A stretch of 64,000 nucleotides of DNA from Edwardsiella anguillarum (GTDB taxonomy: Bacteria > Pseudomonadota > Gammaproteobacteria > Enterobacterales > Enterobacteriaceae). A program made the translations under genes and the position numbers. The number at the start of each line of letters is the position of its first letter. Position 1 is the stretch's first letter. The notes under the pieces are model-generated. The model saw only the letters and a list, made by a program, of their open reading frames with translations. It ran no database searches and was not told the DNA's origin. Below, one piece after another: positions 1-8,809 of this stretch. The stretch lies in assembly GCF_008801815.1 (NCBI RefSeq), contig NZ_VZOX01000003.1. One strand, 5' to 3'.

Positions 1-2
1 GT

Positions 3-185
3 ACATATATACGCGAGTCATTGCAGTGGATGCTAGATGACGGTATAGCGACGCGCATCGATATTGATGTGCAACGAACCGGAATCAATGCTCTTGGCAA
101 TAGCATTACGATATGGCGCCGTAGCGGGCCAGTCATTATCTCGTTTGATAACTTATGGGGTGTAATAACCGATGGCGGAAAGTGA
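3..185 (+). CDS. Phage tail protein, gp46-like (3' end only)
   Basis: An open frame enters from the left edge and stops with TGA at 183-185, giving about 60 C-terminal residues. It contains the stretch QWMLDDGIATRIDID and ends FDNLWGVITDGGK, which resembles the C-terminus of Mu gp46-family tail proteins. It overlaps the next gene by 14 bp, as is usual in phage tail operons. The family call rests on the fragment plus its position directly before a gp47-like baseplate gene. Confidence 0.6.
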   Translation, partial: TYIRESLQWMLDDGIATRIDIDVQRTGINALGNSITIWRRSGPVIISFDNLWGVITDGGK

Positions 186-1230
186 GTTTCAGCGGCCAAC
201 GTTGGCCGAAAATATCAGCATGATCCGCAATGACCTGTTTTCGCGCCTTGACGTTAGCGACACCATGCGCCGCATGGACGAGGATGTGAGGGCAAAGGTG
301 TATGCGGCGGCACTTCATACGGTATATGGCTATATCGATTATCTAGCCAGAAATATGCTGCCAGATCTCTGTGATGAAGCGTGGCTCTATCGCCATGGTG
401 GAATGAAGAAGTGCCCGCGAAAGCAAGCGCAGGCTGCCTTTGGGTATATGCGCTGGGATGGGGTAAATAATGATGTCCGGGTTACGGCTGGATCTGTTAT
501 CCAGCGAGATGATTTAGTGCAGTATACGGCACTCGCTGATGCTGTTAGTGCCGGCGGTGTTATGAGGCTTCCCATCCGGTGCTCGGTTCCTGGCTCGATT
601 GGTAACATGGATGATGGTGGTAATCTGGTTCTTGTTACACCTGTTCATGGGCTTCCTTCTGCTGGGTTGGCAGATACTGTAATTGGTGGTTTTGATATTG
701 AGGACTTGGAGACTTGGCGGGCTCGGGTCATTGAGCGCTATTACTTTACTCCGCAGGGCGGTGCGGATCACGATTATGTCATCTGGGCAAAAGAGGTACC
801 GGGGATTACTCGGGCATGGACCTACCGGCACTGGATGGGGACGGGAACGGTGGGGGTCATGGTTGCTAGTGACGATCTTGTTAATCCAATTCCTGATGAT
901 CAGACCATTACTGCAGTAAAGGCTTATGTTGCACCGAAGGCGCCGGTATCTGGCTCTGATCTCTACGTGTTTGCACCAATAGCGCATCCAGTCAATTTTA
1001 ATATTCGGCTTAAACCAGACACGCCAGAAACGCGAGCGTCCGTGACCAAGGAACTGCGGGACTTTCTACATCGCGATGGTATTCCAGAGGGTACGCTGGA
1101 GTTATCGCGCATCAATGAAGCCATTTCTATCGCTACCGGTGAATACAGCCACCAGTTAATCGCGCCCACTTCAGATGAGCCAATCGCTAAAAACGAGCTG
1201 GCCGTGTTGGGGGCGATATCATGGACGTAA
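172..1230 (+). CDS. Baseplate J-like protein (Mu gp47 / YmfP family)
   Basis: The 352-residue product fits the baseplate J family, which forms the wedge of contractile phage tails and tail-like particles. The middle part has the family's pattern of a variable-sugar-like beta region (SVIQRDDLVQYTA) followed by a GG..DHDYVIWAKEVPGITRAW segment at about residues 196-220. The ATG at 172 lies inside the end of the upstream gp46-like gene, and the 3' end overlaps the next gene by 10 bp, so the genes are translationally coupled. Length and order (gp46, gp47, gp48, fibre) match Mu-type tail modules. It is probably intact. Confidence 0.85.
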   Translation: MAESEFQRPTLAENISMIRNDLFSRLDVSDTMRRMDEDVRAKVYAAALHTVYGYIDYLARNMLPDLCDEAWLYRHGGMKKCPRKQAQAAFGYMRWDGVNNDVRVTAGSVIQRDDLVQYTALADAVSAGGVMRLPIRCSVPGSIGNMDDGGNLVLVTPVHGLPSAGLADTVIGGFDIEDLETWRARVIERYYFTPQGGADHDYVIWAKEVPGITRAWTYRHWMGTGTVGVMVASDDLVNPIPDDQTITAVKAYVAPKAPVSGSDLYVFAPIAHPVNFNIRLKPDTPETRASVTKELRDFLHRDGIPEGTLELSRINEAISIATGEYSHQLIAPTSDEPIAKNELAVLGAISWT

Positions 1231-1805
1231 CAACTGATGATTACGCCTCATTATTGGCTGCATTACTCCCACCGGGCCCTGCATGGAGCAGTAATGATCC
1301 GGCGATCTTAGGTGCTGCACCGTCATTGATGAGAGCCCATACGCGTGCTGATGATTTGATGCTAGAGATTGACCCAAGAACGACTAGCGAACTGATCAAT
1401 CGCTGGGAGCGCTTGTGCGGCCTTCCTGATGAATGCATTCCGGCCGGTACGCAGACATTACGCCAGCGGCAGCAGCGCCTGGATGCGAAAGTTAATCTTC
1501 CTGGTGGTATTAACGCAGAGTTTTACTTGTCGCAACTTGTCGCGCTGGGGAAACCCGACGCGACGATCACCAGTTATGACAAAAGCACATTCACGTGCAC
1601 ATCTGCATGTACTGATGCCGTTAACTCAACGGAGTGGCGTTATTACTGGCAGGTGAATATGCCAGCGCACACTGACGCCACATGGATGACATGTAACGAC
1701 CAATGTGATTCATCGCTGCGAGTATGGGGCGATGCAGTTGTTGAATGCGTACTGAATAAGCTGTGCCCATCGCATACCTACGTTATTTTTAAATATCCGG
1801 AGTAA
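1221..1805 (+). CDS. DUF2313 tail protein (Mu gp48 / YmfQ family)
   Basis: The product has 194 residues and begins with the family-typical LLPPGPAW motif (about residues 15-22). It then has SELINRWERLCGLPDECI and a PGGINAEFY segment. Members of this family sit between baseplate J and the tail fibre and probably help attach the fibre to the baseplate. The C-terminal half contains several cysteines (CTSACTD, CNDQCDSS, CVLNKLCP), also common in this family. It overlaps the baseplate gene by 10 bp and is separated from the fibre gene by 3 bp. Confidence 0.85.
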   Translation: MDVTTDDYASLLAALLPPGPAWSSNDPAILGAAPSLMRAHTRADDLMLEIDPRTTSELINRWERLCGLPDECIPAGTQTLRQRQQRLDAKVNLPGGINAEFYLSQLVALGKPDATITSYDKSTFTCTSACTDAVNSTEWRYYWQVNMPAHTDATWMTCNDQCDSSLRVWGDAVVECVLNKLCPSHTYVIFKYPE

Positions 1806-1808
1806 TTC

Positions 1809-2546
1809 ATGCATCGCATAGACACACCTACCGCGCAGAAAGATAAATTCGGTGCGGGAAAGAACGGATTTTCCCGTGGCAATCCTCAGACTGGCACGCC
1901 ATCTACCGGACTGGATGATGATTACTTCGACGCACTGCAAGAAGAGATTGTTGGCGTTATTGAGGCTGCTGCTATTCAGCTGGATAAAAGCGACCGAGGG
2001 CAGCTTCTAAAAGCCTTGAAGAAACATTTTCAAGCCAGTGACGCCACCTTAACGGCGTTGGCTGGGTTGGCTACCAGCGAGAATAAGCTTCCGTATTTCA
2101 TTGGAGCAGATCGCGCAGCCCTTGCTGATTTTTCAAAGGTTGGCCGCGATATCGCTGGAGCTGGCACTGTTAATGATGTTCTCAAATACCTTGGTCTAGG
2201 AGATGCGGCTAAACTGAACGTCGGCACAATCAGCGGAACAGTCGCTGCCGGCGATGCCACCATGGGTGGAACATACACAATAGTCACCAGCAGCAGGGTA
2301 ATGGGAGTGACGTACACCAATAGCGCCACACGCCCAATGCTGGTTATTTATTCGTGTGATGCTACGAGCTTCGGAACCGCAGTTGCGGCAGTGAATGGGG
2401 CTAACGTCGCCAGGGTCATCGGTGTAGAGTCATCCGCTACTCATAATGGTCCGTCCATGACGTTCATCGTTCCCGCCGGGGCGACTTACTCCATAACAAA
2501 AACTGCCGGCTCACTTTCCAACATGATTTGGGCTGAAATGGTGTGA
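1809..2546 (+). CDS. Short phage tail fibre protein
   Basis: The 245-residue product starts MHRIDTPTAQKDKFGAGKNG, a typical N-terminal baseplate-attachment segment of enterobacterial prophage fibres, followed by TGLDDDYFDALQEEIVGVIE. The C-terminal part is rich in Gly, Ala, Thr and Val and probably forms a beta-structured tip. It lacks the long repeated collar of full-length fibres, so it is short for its class. The fibre tip normally sets host range. The fibre-assembly gene follows immediately, which supports the call. Confidence 0.8.
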   Translation: MHRIDTPTAQKDKFGAGKNGFSRGNPQTGTPSTGLDDDYFDALQEEIVGVIEAAAIQLDKSDRGQLLKALKKHFQASDATLTALAGLATSENKLPYFIGADRAALADFSKVGRDIAGAGTVNDVLKYLGLGDAAKLNVGTISGTVAAGDATMGGTYTIVTSSRVMGVTYTNSATRPMLVIYSCDATSFGTAVAAVNGANVARVIGVESSATHNGPSMTFIVPAGATYSITKTAGSLSNMIWAEMV

Positions 2547-2548
2547 TC

Positions 2549-2902
2549 ATGAAATATTTCAAAGACTCGGAAAATTGCGTTTACGCATACCCATCAGATG
2601 GTTCTCAGGATGGTTTTATTAAGGAGGGGTTGATTTCCATTACTGAAAAAGAAGCGATGGAAATTGTGAACCCTCCACCAACGCACGAAGAACTTGTCAT
2701 GCAGGCTGAAGCGTACAGGCAATTGTTATTAGATGAAGCTAATGCGGTAACCGCCGACTGGCGGACTGAGCTGGCTTTAGGCGTCATCAGTGATGTCGAT
2801 AAGGCGACGCTTATTGTATGGATGGAGTATATCAAGGCAGTGAAAGCAGTAGATACTTCAACCGCTCCTGATATCGCATGGCCGTCAAAGCCGGCTGGCT
2901 GA
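2549..2902 (+). CDS. Tail fibre assembly protein (Tfa-like chaperone)
   Basis: The product has 117 residues from the ATG at 2549; a GTG six bases upstream is also in frame. The N-terminus MKYFKDSENCVYAYPSDGSQ and the C-terminal segment with DWRTELALG...TLIVWMEYIKAV match the Tfa/caudovirales fibre-assembly pattern. Tfa proteins help fold and trimerise the fibre made from the gene just upstream, whose stop codon lies immediately before this start. It is the last recognisable phage gene in the window. Confidence 0.8.
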   Translation: MKYFKDSENCVYAYPSDGSQDGFIKEGLISITEKEAMEIVNPPPTHEELVMQAEAYRQLLLDEANAVTADWRTELALGVISDVDKATLIVWMEYIKAVKAVDTSTAPDIAWPSKPAG

Positions 2903-3414
2903 GTGATTGGGTGGGGCATGGATGCCCTAAAATCGCGGGGCAGATCTTGGGCTATATTCTTTTTTTCATTAGGCGTTATATTGTGCTTTCGGGCGACATA
3001 TCGCTGCAGGTGAGTCACGGAGGAGGGTGGCGATCATCTATGACGTTGGACTGTCCACGCTGTATAAAAAATTCCAAGCAAGATAGCGATAAATAGCCGT
3101 CAAAAGCAGCGCAAAGCCGCGTGGTGCTTGGGTTAGGTCTGAAATTCTTTGGGGCATATATGGGGCAAAATACCCTCGTAAAGTTCGTTAAAGTTCATCA
3201 ATCGCGTTTTTGTCCAACATGAAGAAAACCAGTGTTCATGCGCTCCTGGACGATATTTGTCGATTTTTAAAACCCCTGCATCATGTTTACTCAATGTTAG
3301 GGGATGACGCTAGACGGAAAAAGGTAAAATTGTGGATTACCGGGCAGAATTGTTGAGTAAATAGACTGACTTGGCGGCTTTTGCCGCGCTTAACGCAGGA
3401 AAGGTAATTAGCCG
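2903..3414. other. Junction between phage tail module and tRNA-Ala cluster
   Basis: No gene can be supported here. A 72-codon frame beginning at 2878 overlaps the fibre-assembly gene and has no good ribosome site. At 3151-3167 the hexamer GGGGCA occurs twice, five bases apart, in an AT-rich setting. Similar GGGGCA pairs occur near the ends of integrated enterobacterial phages, so the right attachment site may lie hereabouts. That is an inference; the left end is outside the window. Confidence 0.3.
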
Positions 3415-3444
3415 TTGACAGTGCCGGTGGCCTTGCCCTATCAT
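3415..3444 (+). promoter_or_regulatory. Promoter of the tRNA-Ala cluster
   Basis: TTGACA at 3415-3420 and TATCAT at 3439-3444 are 18 bp apart. They are followed by a GC-rich discriminator (GCGCCCC), as expected for stringently controlled stable-RNA promoters. The first tRNA begins 32 bases downstream of the -10 box. Confidence 0.75.
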
Positions 3445-3476
3445 GCGCCCCGTTCCCGCGATGAAGCGGTGTGTAC

Positions 3477-3552
<76 letters not shown>

Positions 3553-3608
3553 CTCTTTTCCAGAGAGAGTGGGTAAGGTACACAGGGTTTGGGAACGGCC
3601 ACAAACGT

Positions 3609-3684
<76 letters not shown>

Positions 3685-3730
3685 AATTTACCCGGCGGGC
3701 GATAGCCTGCGTCAGGGACCACGATTACGT

Positions 3731-3806
<76 letters not shown>

Positions 3807-3852
3807 AACTTACCCGGCGGGCGTTAGCCTGTGTCAGGGGCCACGAATACGT

Positions 3853-3928
<76 letters not shown>

Positions 3929-3935
3929 AAATATC

Positions 3936-3963
3936 AGGCCGACAGCGATGTCGGCCTTTTTTT
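3936..3963 (+). terminator. Rho-independent terminator of the tRNA-Ala cluster
   Basis: The arms AGGCCGACA and TGTCGGCCT pair perfectly (9 bp) around a GCGA loop and are followed by a run of seven T. Confidence 0.92.
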
Positions 3964-4014
3964 GTCTTTTTTTGCCCTTTCTTTGCGGCGTTGTGCAGTG
4001 TTCCGGGTATTCTC

Positions 4015-4134
4015 CTCTTGCCTCTTGCCTCTTGCCTCTTGCCTCTTGCCTCTTGCCTCTTGCCTCTTGCCTCTTGCCTCTTGCCTCTTGCCTCTTGCCT
4101 CTTGCCTCTTGCCTCTTGCCTCTTGCCTTTTGCC
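4015..4134. repeat. Heptanucleotide tandem repeat, (CTCTTGC) about 16-17 copies
   Basis: The unit CTCTTGC repeats perfectly from 4015 to about 4128, then once with a change (CTTTTGC). Seven is not a multiple of three, so every plus-strand frame and one minus-strand frame read through it as a repeated peptide (for example LASCLLP). None of those frames has other gene-like properties. It lies between the tRNA terminator and the 3' end of nupC. Copy number is expected to vary by slipped-strand mispairing. Confidence 0.95.
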
Positions 4135-4216
4135 TCTAGTCACTAAGCCACTCAGTCACTCAGCTGCCTTTCCGTGGGCTCTGGGAGTGGTGGGTGACGC
4201 ACAGGGAGAGGGCGAT

Positions 4217-4240
4217 AAAAAAGGCGCCCCGTAGGGCGCC
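4217..4240 (-). terminator. Terminator of nupC
   Basis: On the minus strand GGCGCCC and GGGCGCC pair around a short TACG loop and are followed by six T. It lies 28 bp after the nupC stop codon. Confidence 0.88.
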
Positions 4241-4267
4241 TGGCATCGCGATAGCGTGGGTCGTGAA

Positions 4268-5452
4268 TTACAGGAACAGACCCGCGATGGACGCAGAGAG
4301 AATGCTGACCAGCGTAGAGCCATAGACCAGCTTCAGGCCGAAGCGGGAGACCACGTTACCCTGGTGCTCATTCAGCCCCTTGATGGCGCCGGCAACGATA
4401 CCGATAGAAGAGAAATTGGCGAAGGAGACCAGGAACACAGATAGGATCCCCAGGCCGCGCGGCGATAGCTCGCCGGCGATTTTCTGCAGATCAATCATGG
4501 CAACGAACTCGTTGGAGACCAGCTTGGTGGCCATGATGCTGCCGGCGTGCAGGGCCTCACCGCTCGGGATCCCCATGATCCAGGCAAACGGGTAGAACAC
4601 GTAGCCGAGGATGCCCTGGAAGCTAATGCCAAACAGCGTGTCAAACAGGGCGTTGACGGCCGCGATCAGGGCGATGAAGCCAATCAGCATGGCAGAGACG
4701 ATGATCGCAACCTTGAAGCCGGCCAGGATATATTCCCCCAGCATTTCGAAGAAGCTCTGTCCTTCGTGGGTGTTTTTCAGCTGCAGATCCGACTCACCCT
4801 CAACGGAGTAGGGGTTGATCAGGGACAGCACGATAAAGGTGCTGAACATGTTCAATACCAGCGCCGCCACCACATACTTGGGATCCAGCATGGTCATATA
4901 GGCGCCGACGATGGACATCGATACGGTAGACATCGCCGTTGCCGCCATGGTGTACATGCGGCGCTCTGACATTTTGCCCAGCACGTCTTTGTAGGCAATG
5001 AAGTTTTCAGACTGGCCGAGGATCAGGGAGCTGACGGCGTTGAAGGATTCCAGCTTGCCCATCCCGTTGATCTTGGACAGAACGGTACCGATAGCGCGGA
5101 TAACGATCGGCAGGACACGGATGTGCTGCAGGATACCGATCAGCGCAGAGATGAAGACGATCGGACACAGGACATTCAGGAAGAAGAAGGCCAGGCCTTT
5201 ATCGCTCATGTTACCGAAGACAAAGTTGGTACCTTCCGCGGCGAACTTGAGCAGCGTCTCGAAGAAGCCGGAGAAGCCTTTGACGAACCCCAGGCCGATG
5301 TCGGAGTTCAGGAAGAAGTAAGCCAGCAGAATTTCCACCACGAGCAACTGAATAATAAAGCGCACGCGGATGCTCTTGCGGTCATGGCTGACCAGCAGGG
5401 CGAGTACCGCCACCACCACAAGGGCCAGTAAAAAGTGCAGAATGGGGGACAT
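4268..5452 (-). CDS. nupC: NupC, proton-coupled nucleoside permease
   Basis: NupC is an inner-membrane concentrative transporter that imports pyrimidine nucleosides and adenosine with protons. The 394-residue product keeps the family core: GQSENFIAYKD, YTMAATAMSTVSMSIVGAYM and the C-terminal SFANFSSIGI. The whole protein aligns by eye with E. coli NupC (400 residues). The ATG at 5452 is preceded by GGAG at good distance; a TTG four codons further out is less likely. It is divergent from mntH as in E. coli. Two partial CRP-like sequences (near 5668 and 5709) lie upstream but are too weak to call. Confidence 0.96.
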   Translation of the reverse strand: MSPILHFLLALVVVAVLALLVSHDRKSIRVRFIIQLLVVEILLAYFFLNSDIGLGFVKGFSGFFETLLKFAAEGTNFVFGNMSDKGLAFFFLNVLCPIVFISALIGILQHIRVLPIVIRAIGTVLSKINGMGKLESFNAVSSLILGQSENFIAYKDVLGKMSERRMYTMAATAMSTVSMSIVGAYMTMLDPKYVVAALVLNMFSTFIVLSLINPYSVEGESDLQLKNTHEGQSFFEMLGEYILAGFKVAIIVSAMLIGFIALIAAVNALFDTLFGISFQGILGYVFYPFAWIMGIPSGEALHAGSIMATKLVSNEFVAMIDLQKIAGELSPRGLGILSVFLVSFANFSSIGIVAGAIKGLNEHQGNVVSRFGLKLVYGSTLVSILSASIAGLFL

Positions 5453-5774
5453 ACTTTGCTCCAAATTATGAGGCAGGCTAAATTTCGCAGCTAATTCTAT
5501 GTAACGCTGGAACTAAAAACGAGACATTGATTGCATTTATTGAAATTGTTTTCACTTGGTAAGTAAAAAAAGTTAGAAAAGTAACAAAACTGCGCGGGAC
5601 TGCGGGGGGAAAGGGAGCGCGTTGCGGCTACGTACGGCATAAACCACGCGGGACGGCGGCTGTGCGAATGTGATTAGCATAGCAGAATTACCCGGTGATT
5701 ACCCTTTGCTGTGAGATTATTTTCAGCGGTCCATTGAGCATACCGATTGCAGGGATAGGTATTAACGCAAAAAC

Positions 5775-5806
5775 GCAGTTGATAATCATTATCATCTATC
5801 TATACT
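5775..5806 (+). promoter_or_regulatory. mntH promoter with overlapping Fur box
   Basis: TTGATA at 5779-5784 and TATACT at 5801-5806 are 16 bp apart. GATAATCATTATC at 5781-5793 matches the last 13 positions of the 19-bp Fur consensus exactly, and about 15 of 19 match overall. Fur bound here would cover the -35 box and spacer. This agrees with the known Fur control of enterobacterial mntH. I could not identify a convincing MntR box. Confidence 0.75.
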
Positions 5807-5841
5807 GGAGGTAATAGAAACAACGGCAGTAAGGGCATCCT

Positions 5842-7080
5842 ATGTTGAACACTCGGACCGTCGACGGCGTCACCCGCTCCCCTGCGCGCAGGATTAAGAT
5901 CTCGCTGATGGGGCCCGCCTTCATTGCCGCCATTGGCTATATCGATCCGGGTAACTTCGCCACCAATATCCAGGCCGGCGCCTCGTACGGCTACACCCTG
6001 CTGTGGGTGGTGGTATGGGCCAACCTGATGGCGATGCTGATCCAACTGCTGTCCGCCAAGCTGGGGATTGCGACGGGAAAGAACCTAGCCGAGCATATCC
6101 GCGATCGTTTCCCGCGCCCGGCGGTATGGGCCTATTGGGTACAGGCCGAGATCATCGCGATGGCCACGGATTTGGCGGAGTTTATCGGCGCCGCCATCGG
6201 CTTTAAGCTGCTGCTGGGCGTCAGCCTGCTGCAGGGGGCGATTCTGACCGGGATCGCGACGTTTCTGATCCTGGGGCTACAGCGTCGCGGCCAAAAACCG
6301 CTGGAGCTGGTGATCGGGGCGCTGCTGCTGTTTGTCGCCGCCGCCTATATCGTGGAGCTGGTCTTCTCGCGCCCGAGCGTGGCCGGGCTGGCTCAGGGCA
6401 TGCTGCTGCCGGACCTGCCGACGCAGGATGCGGTGGTGCTGGCCGCCGGCGTCCTGGGGGCGACGATTATGCCACACGTGATCTATCTGCACTCGTCGCT
6501 GACCCAAAAAGGCGACCATGGCACTCGGGCGGAGCGCTATGCCTCGACCAAGCTGGACGTGGCGATAGCCATGACCATCGCCGGCTTCGTTAACTTGGCC
6601 ATGATGGCGACGGCGGCGGCGGCCTTCCACTTTAACGGGCACAGCGGGATCAGCGAGCTGGATCAGGCGTACCTGACGCTGAAGCCCCTGCTCGGCGAGG
6701 CCGCTGCCACGATCTTTGGCCTGAGCTTGGTCGCGGCGGGTCTCTCGTCGACGGTGGTGGGGACGCTGGCAGGGCAGGTCGTCATGCAGGGCTTCGTCCA
6801 TTTCCACATTCCGCTGTGGCTGCGCCGCGCGGTGACCATGCTGCCGTCGTTTATCGTGATCCTGGCCGGCCTGGATGCCACCCGTATTCTGGTGCTCAGC
6901 CAGGTTTTACTGAGCTTCGGGATCGCCCTGGCGCTGCTGCCGCTGCTGGCCTTCACCGGTAATCGCGCGCTGATGGGGGATATGGTCAATAGCCGACTGG
7001 TACAGGCGCTGGGGAGGGTGATCGTCTTTCTGGTGGTCGGACTTAACCTGTACCTACTGATCACCGTACTGGCCGGTTAA
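5842..7080 (+). CDS. mntH: MntH, Nramp-type manganese/divalent metal transporter
   Basis: MntH imports Mn(II), and also Fe(II) less well, with protons across the inner membrane. The 412-residue product has the Nramp metal-site motifs DPGN (residues 35-38) and MPH (210-212), and the sequence GPAFIAAIGYIDPGNFATNI is typical. About eleven hydrophobic segments are visible. AAGGG lies 7 bases before the ATG. Its stop codon overlaps by 3 bp the stop codon of the convergent YpeC-like gene. A Fur-box promoter lies just upstream. Confidence 0.97.
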   Translation: MLNTRTVDGVTRSPARRIKISLMGPAFIAAIGYIDPGNFATNIQAGASYGYTLLWVVVWANLMAMLIQLLSAKLGIATGKNLAEHIRDRFPRPAVWAYWVQAEIIAMATDLAEFIGAAIGFKLLLGVSLLQGAILTGIATFLILGLQRRGQKPLELVIGALLLFVAAAYIVELVFSRPSVAGLAQGMLLPDLPTQDAVVLAAGVLGATIMPHVIYLHSSLTQKGDHGTRAERYASTKLDVAIAMTIAGFVNLAMMATAAAAFHFNGHSGISELDQAYLTLKPLLGEAAATIFGLSLVAAGLSSTVVGTLAGQVVMQGFVHFHIPLWLRRAVTMLPSFIVILAGLDATRILVLSQVLLSFGIALALLPLLAFTGNRALMGDMVNSRLVQALGRVIVFLVVGLNLYLLITVLAG

Positions 7081-7397
7081 TCGTCGTCATCATCGTCGTC
7101 GTCGTGATGGCGATGCCAGATCGGGCGACGCCCCTGGTCGTCCCGATCGCCGCGCCATTTCCTGTGGCGCAGCGCGTTCTTCGGCCAGTCATCCAATGGC
7201 TCCAGCGCTTTTTCCGACCAATCATCCAGCGGCTCCAGGGCGTTTTCCGACCAGTCATCCAGCGGCTCCAACGCCTCCTCCAACGGATTATCGATGGACA
7301 GTTTGACCCCCGGCAATAGGTGCAGATCCGTATCGGCCTGCAGAGGGGCGCAGAGTAGCCACAGCACCGCCAGCAATAGATAACCATTTTTTGCCAT
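7077..7397 (-). CDS. ypeC: YpeC-like (DUF2502) small exported protein with internal repeats
   Basis: The 106-residue product starts MAKNGYLLLAVLWLLCAPLQA, a clear signal peptide with likely cleavage after LQA. The mature start DTDLHLLPGVKLSID resembles E. coli YpeC (DUF2502), which is also the neighbour of mntH. The mature part contains three near-identical copies of ALEPLDDW(S/P)(E/K)(N/K), and the tail is RHHDDDDDDDD with eight aspartates at the extreme C-terminus. The function is unknown; an Asp-rich exported tail next to a metal transporter might bind cations, but that is only inference. GGAGAG precedes the ATG at 7397. Confidence 0.75.
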   Translation of the reverse strand: MAKNGYLLLAVLWLLCAPLQADTDLHLLPGVKLSIDNPLEEALEPLDDWSENALEPLDDWSEKALEPLDDWPKNALRHRKWRGDRDDQGRRPIWHRHHDDDDDDDD

Positions 7398-7789
7398 TTC
7401 TCTCTCCAGATACATCGGATAGCAACGGGATATCGCCCAGTGTAGCGGTTTTGTCCCCTCGCCGGTGGGGCGCCGAGGCTGCCGGCGCCTTTTTGAGAGT
7501 TATCCGTATGCCGGAGACAGATCTAAATATGCCCATCGCGGTGCACCACCTGTGCTAGGCTGAGCGGCGTAGCGCGGCGTGAACACCGTCGCGGCTCGGA
7601 GGGGCCGCGACAGGGGCGCACGGCGGAGGCCGACTGTACCGCCAGGGGGATGAGGCGCAGGGATGAGTCCCCCGCCGGCGGATGGTGGCATACTGCCCAG
7701 TGATAGATACAGGCCCTCCGCAGGTGCGGCGGGGCGGCAGAAACGATCCCGCGAAGAGGCGGGCAGAAAGATAAGGGGAGTGACGGAAA
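7398..7789. other. Intergenic region upstream of ypeC-like gene and glk
   Basis: This GC-rich stretch separates two divergent genes and must hold their promoters. I see no open frame with a credible start and no clear operator. The glk ribosome site (AAGGGGAG) is at its right end. Confidence 0.4.
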
Positions 7790-8755
7790 ATGAGCCGTTT
7801 TGCGTTGGTTGGCGATGTGGGCGGGACCAATGCCCGTCTGGCGCTGTGCTGTCTCGACACGGGGGAGCTCCAGGCGGTGCAGAGCTACCCGGGACAGCAG
7901 TTTGATAGCCTGGAGTCGGTCATCCGGACCTATCTGCAGGCGCAGGCGGTATCGGTGACGTCAGCCTGCATCGCGATCGCCTGCCCGATCACAGGCGATC
8001 GCGTGGCGATGACCAATCACAGCTGGGCGTTTTCCATCAGCGCGCTGCAGCGTTCTCTGGGGCTGGCGCATCTGTCGGTGATCAACGACTTTACCGCGGT
8101 CTCCATGGCGGTGCCGGTTCTCCCGGCGGAGAGCCTGCTGCAGCTGGGCGGCCAGACGGCGCAGCCCGATCGGCCCATCGCTATCTATGGCGCCGGCACC
8201 GGGCTGGGCGTCGCTCACCTGATCCGGGCCGGAGAGCGTTGGATCAGCCTGCCGGGTGAGGGGGGCCACGTGGATTTCGCCACCGGTAGCGATGAAGAGG
8301 ACGCGCTGCTGACGGCGCTGCGCGCCGATCTGGGACGGGTCTCCGCCGAGCGGGTGCTCTCAGGGCCCGGTCTGGTCAATTTGTATCGCGCCGTCGCCCG
8401 AGTCGCGGGGCGGATGCCTCAGCCCCTGACGCCGCAGGAGGTCAGCGAGCGGGCGCTGGCCGACCGCTGCCCGGACTGCCGGCGGGCGCTGTCGCTGTTC
8501 TGTGTGATGATGGGGCGCTTTGGCGGCAATCTGGCGCTGAATATGGGCACCTTTGGCGGGGTGTATATCGCCGGCGGGATCGTGCCGCGTTTTCTGGCGT
8601 TTTTCCGCGACTCCGGCTTTCGTCAGGCGTTTGAGGACAAGGGACGCTTCAAGGCGTACCTCGCGCCGATCCCGGTCTTTCTGATCGTGCACGATAATCC
8701 CGGCCTGCTTGGCGCCGGCGCCTACCTGCGTCAGCAGCTGGGTACCCGTCTTTAA
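7790..8755 (+). CDS. glk: Glucokinase
   Basis: Glucokinase phosphorylates free cytoplasmic glucose with ATP to glucose 6-phosphate. The 321-residue product matches E. coli Glk throughout. It has the phosphate-binding GDVGGTNARL near the N-terminus, INDFTAVSMA, the adenosine loop GAGTGLGVAHL, GEGGHVDFA with the sugar-contacting residues, and the C-terminal HDNPGLLGAGAYLRQ. AAGGGGAG lies about 10 bases before the ATG. The glk-ypeC-mntH-nupC neighbourhood is conserved with E. coli. Confidence 0.97.
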   Translation: MSRFALVGDVGGTNARLALCCLDTGELQAVQSYPGQQFDSLESVIRTYLQAQAVSVTSACIAIACPITGDRVAMTNHSWAFSISALQRSLGLAHLSVINDFTAVSMAVPVLPAESLLQLGGQTAQPDRPIAIYGAGTGLGVAHLIRAGERWISLPGEGGHVDFATGSDEEDALLTALRADLGRVSAERVLSGPGLVNLYRAVARVAGRMPQPLTPQEVSERALADRCPDCRRALSLFCVMMGRFGGNLALNMGTFGGVYIAGGIVPRFLAFFRDSGFRQAFEDKGRFKAYLAPIPVFLIVHDNPGLLGAGAYLRQQLGTRL

Positions 8756-8809
8756 CGCGCCATCGCCGCCCCCCGTCGCGGGGTGCGGCGCCAGGGAAGC
8801 GCGTGCGGA

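Noticed and set aside
2878..3096. 72-codon frame after the fibre-assembly gene
   Set aside because: It overlaps the Tfa gene, has no ribosome site and resembles no phage protein I know; a CPRC pair at its end was not enough.
5660..5730. CRP sites for nupC
   Set aside because: Two TGTGA half-sites exist, but their partners match poorly (about 8 of 10 with wrong central bases) and lie over 200 bp from the start.
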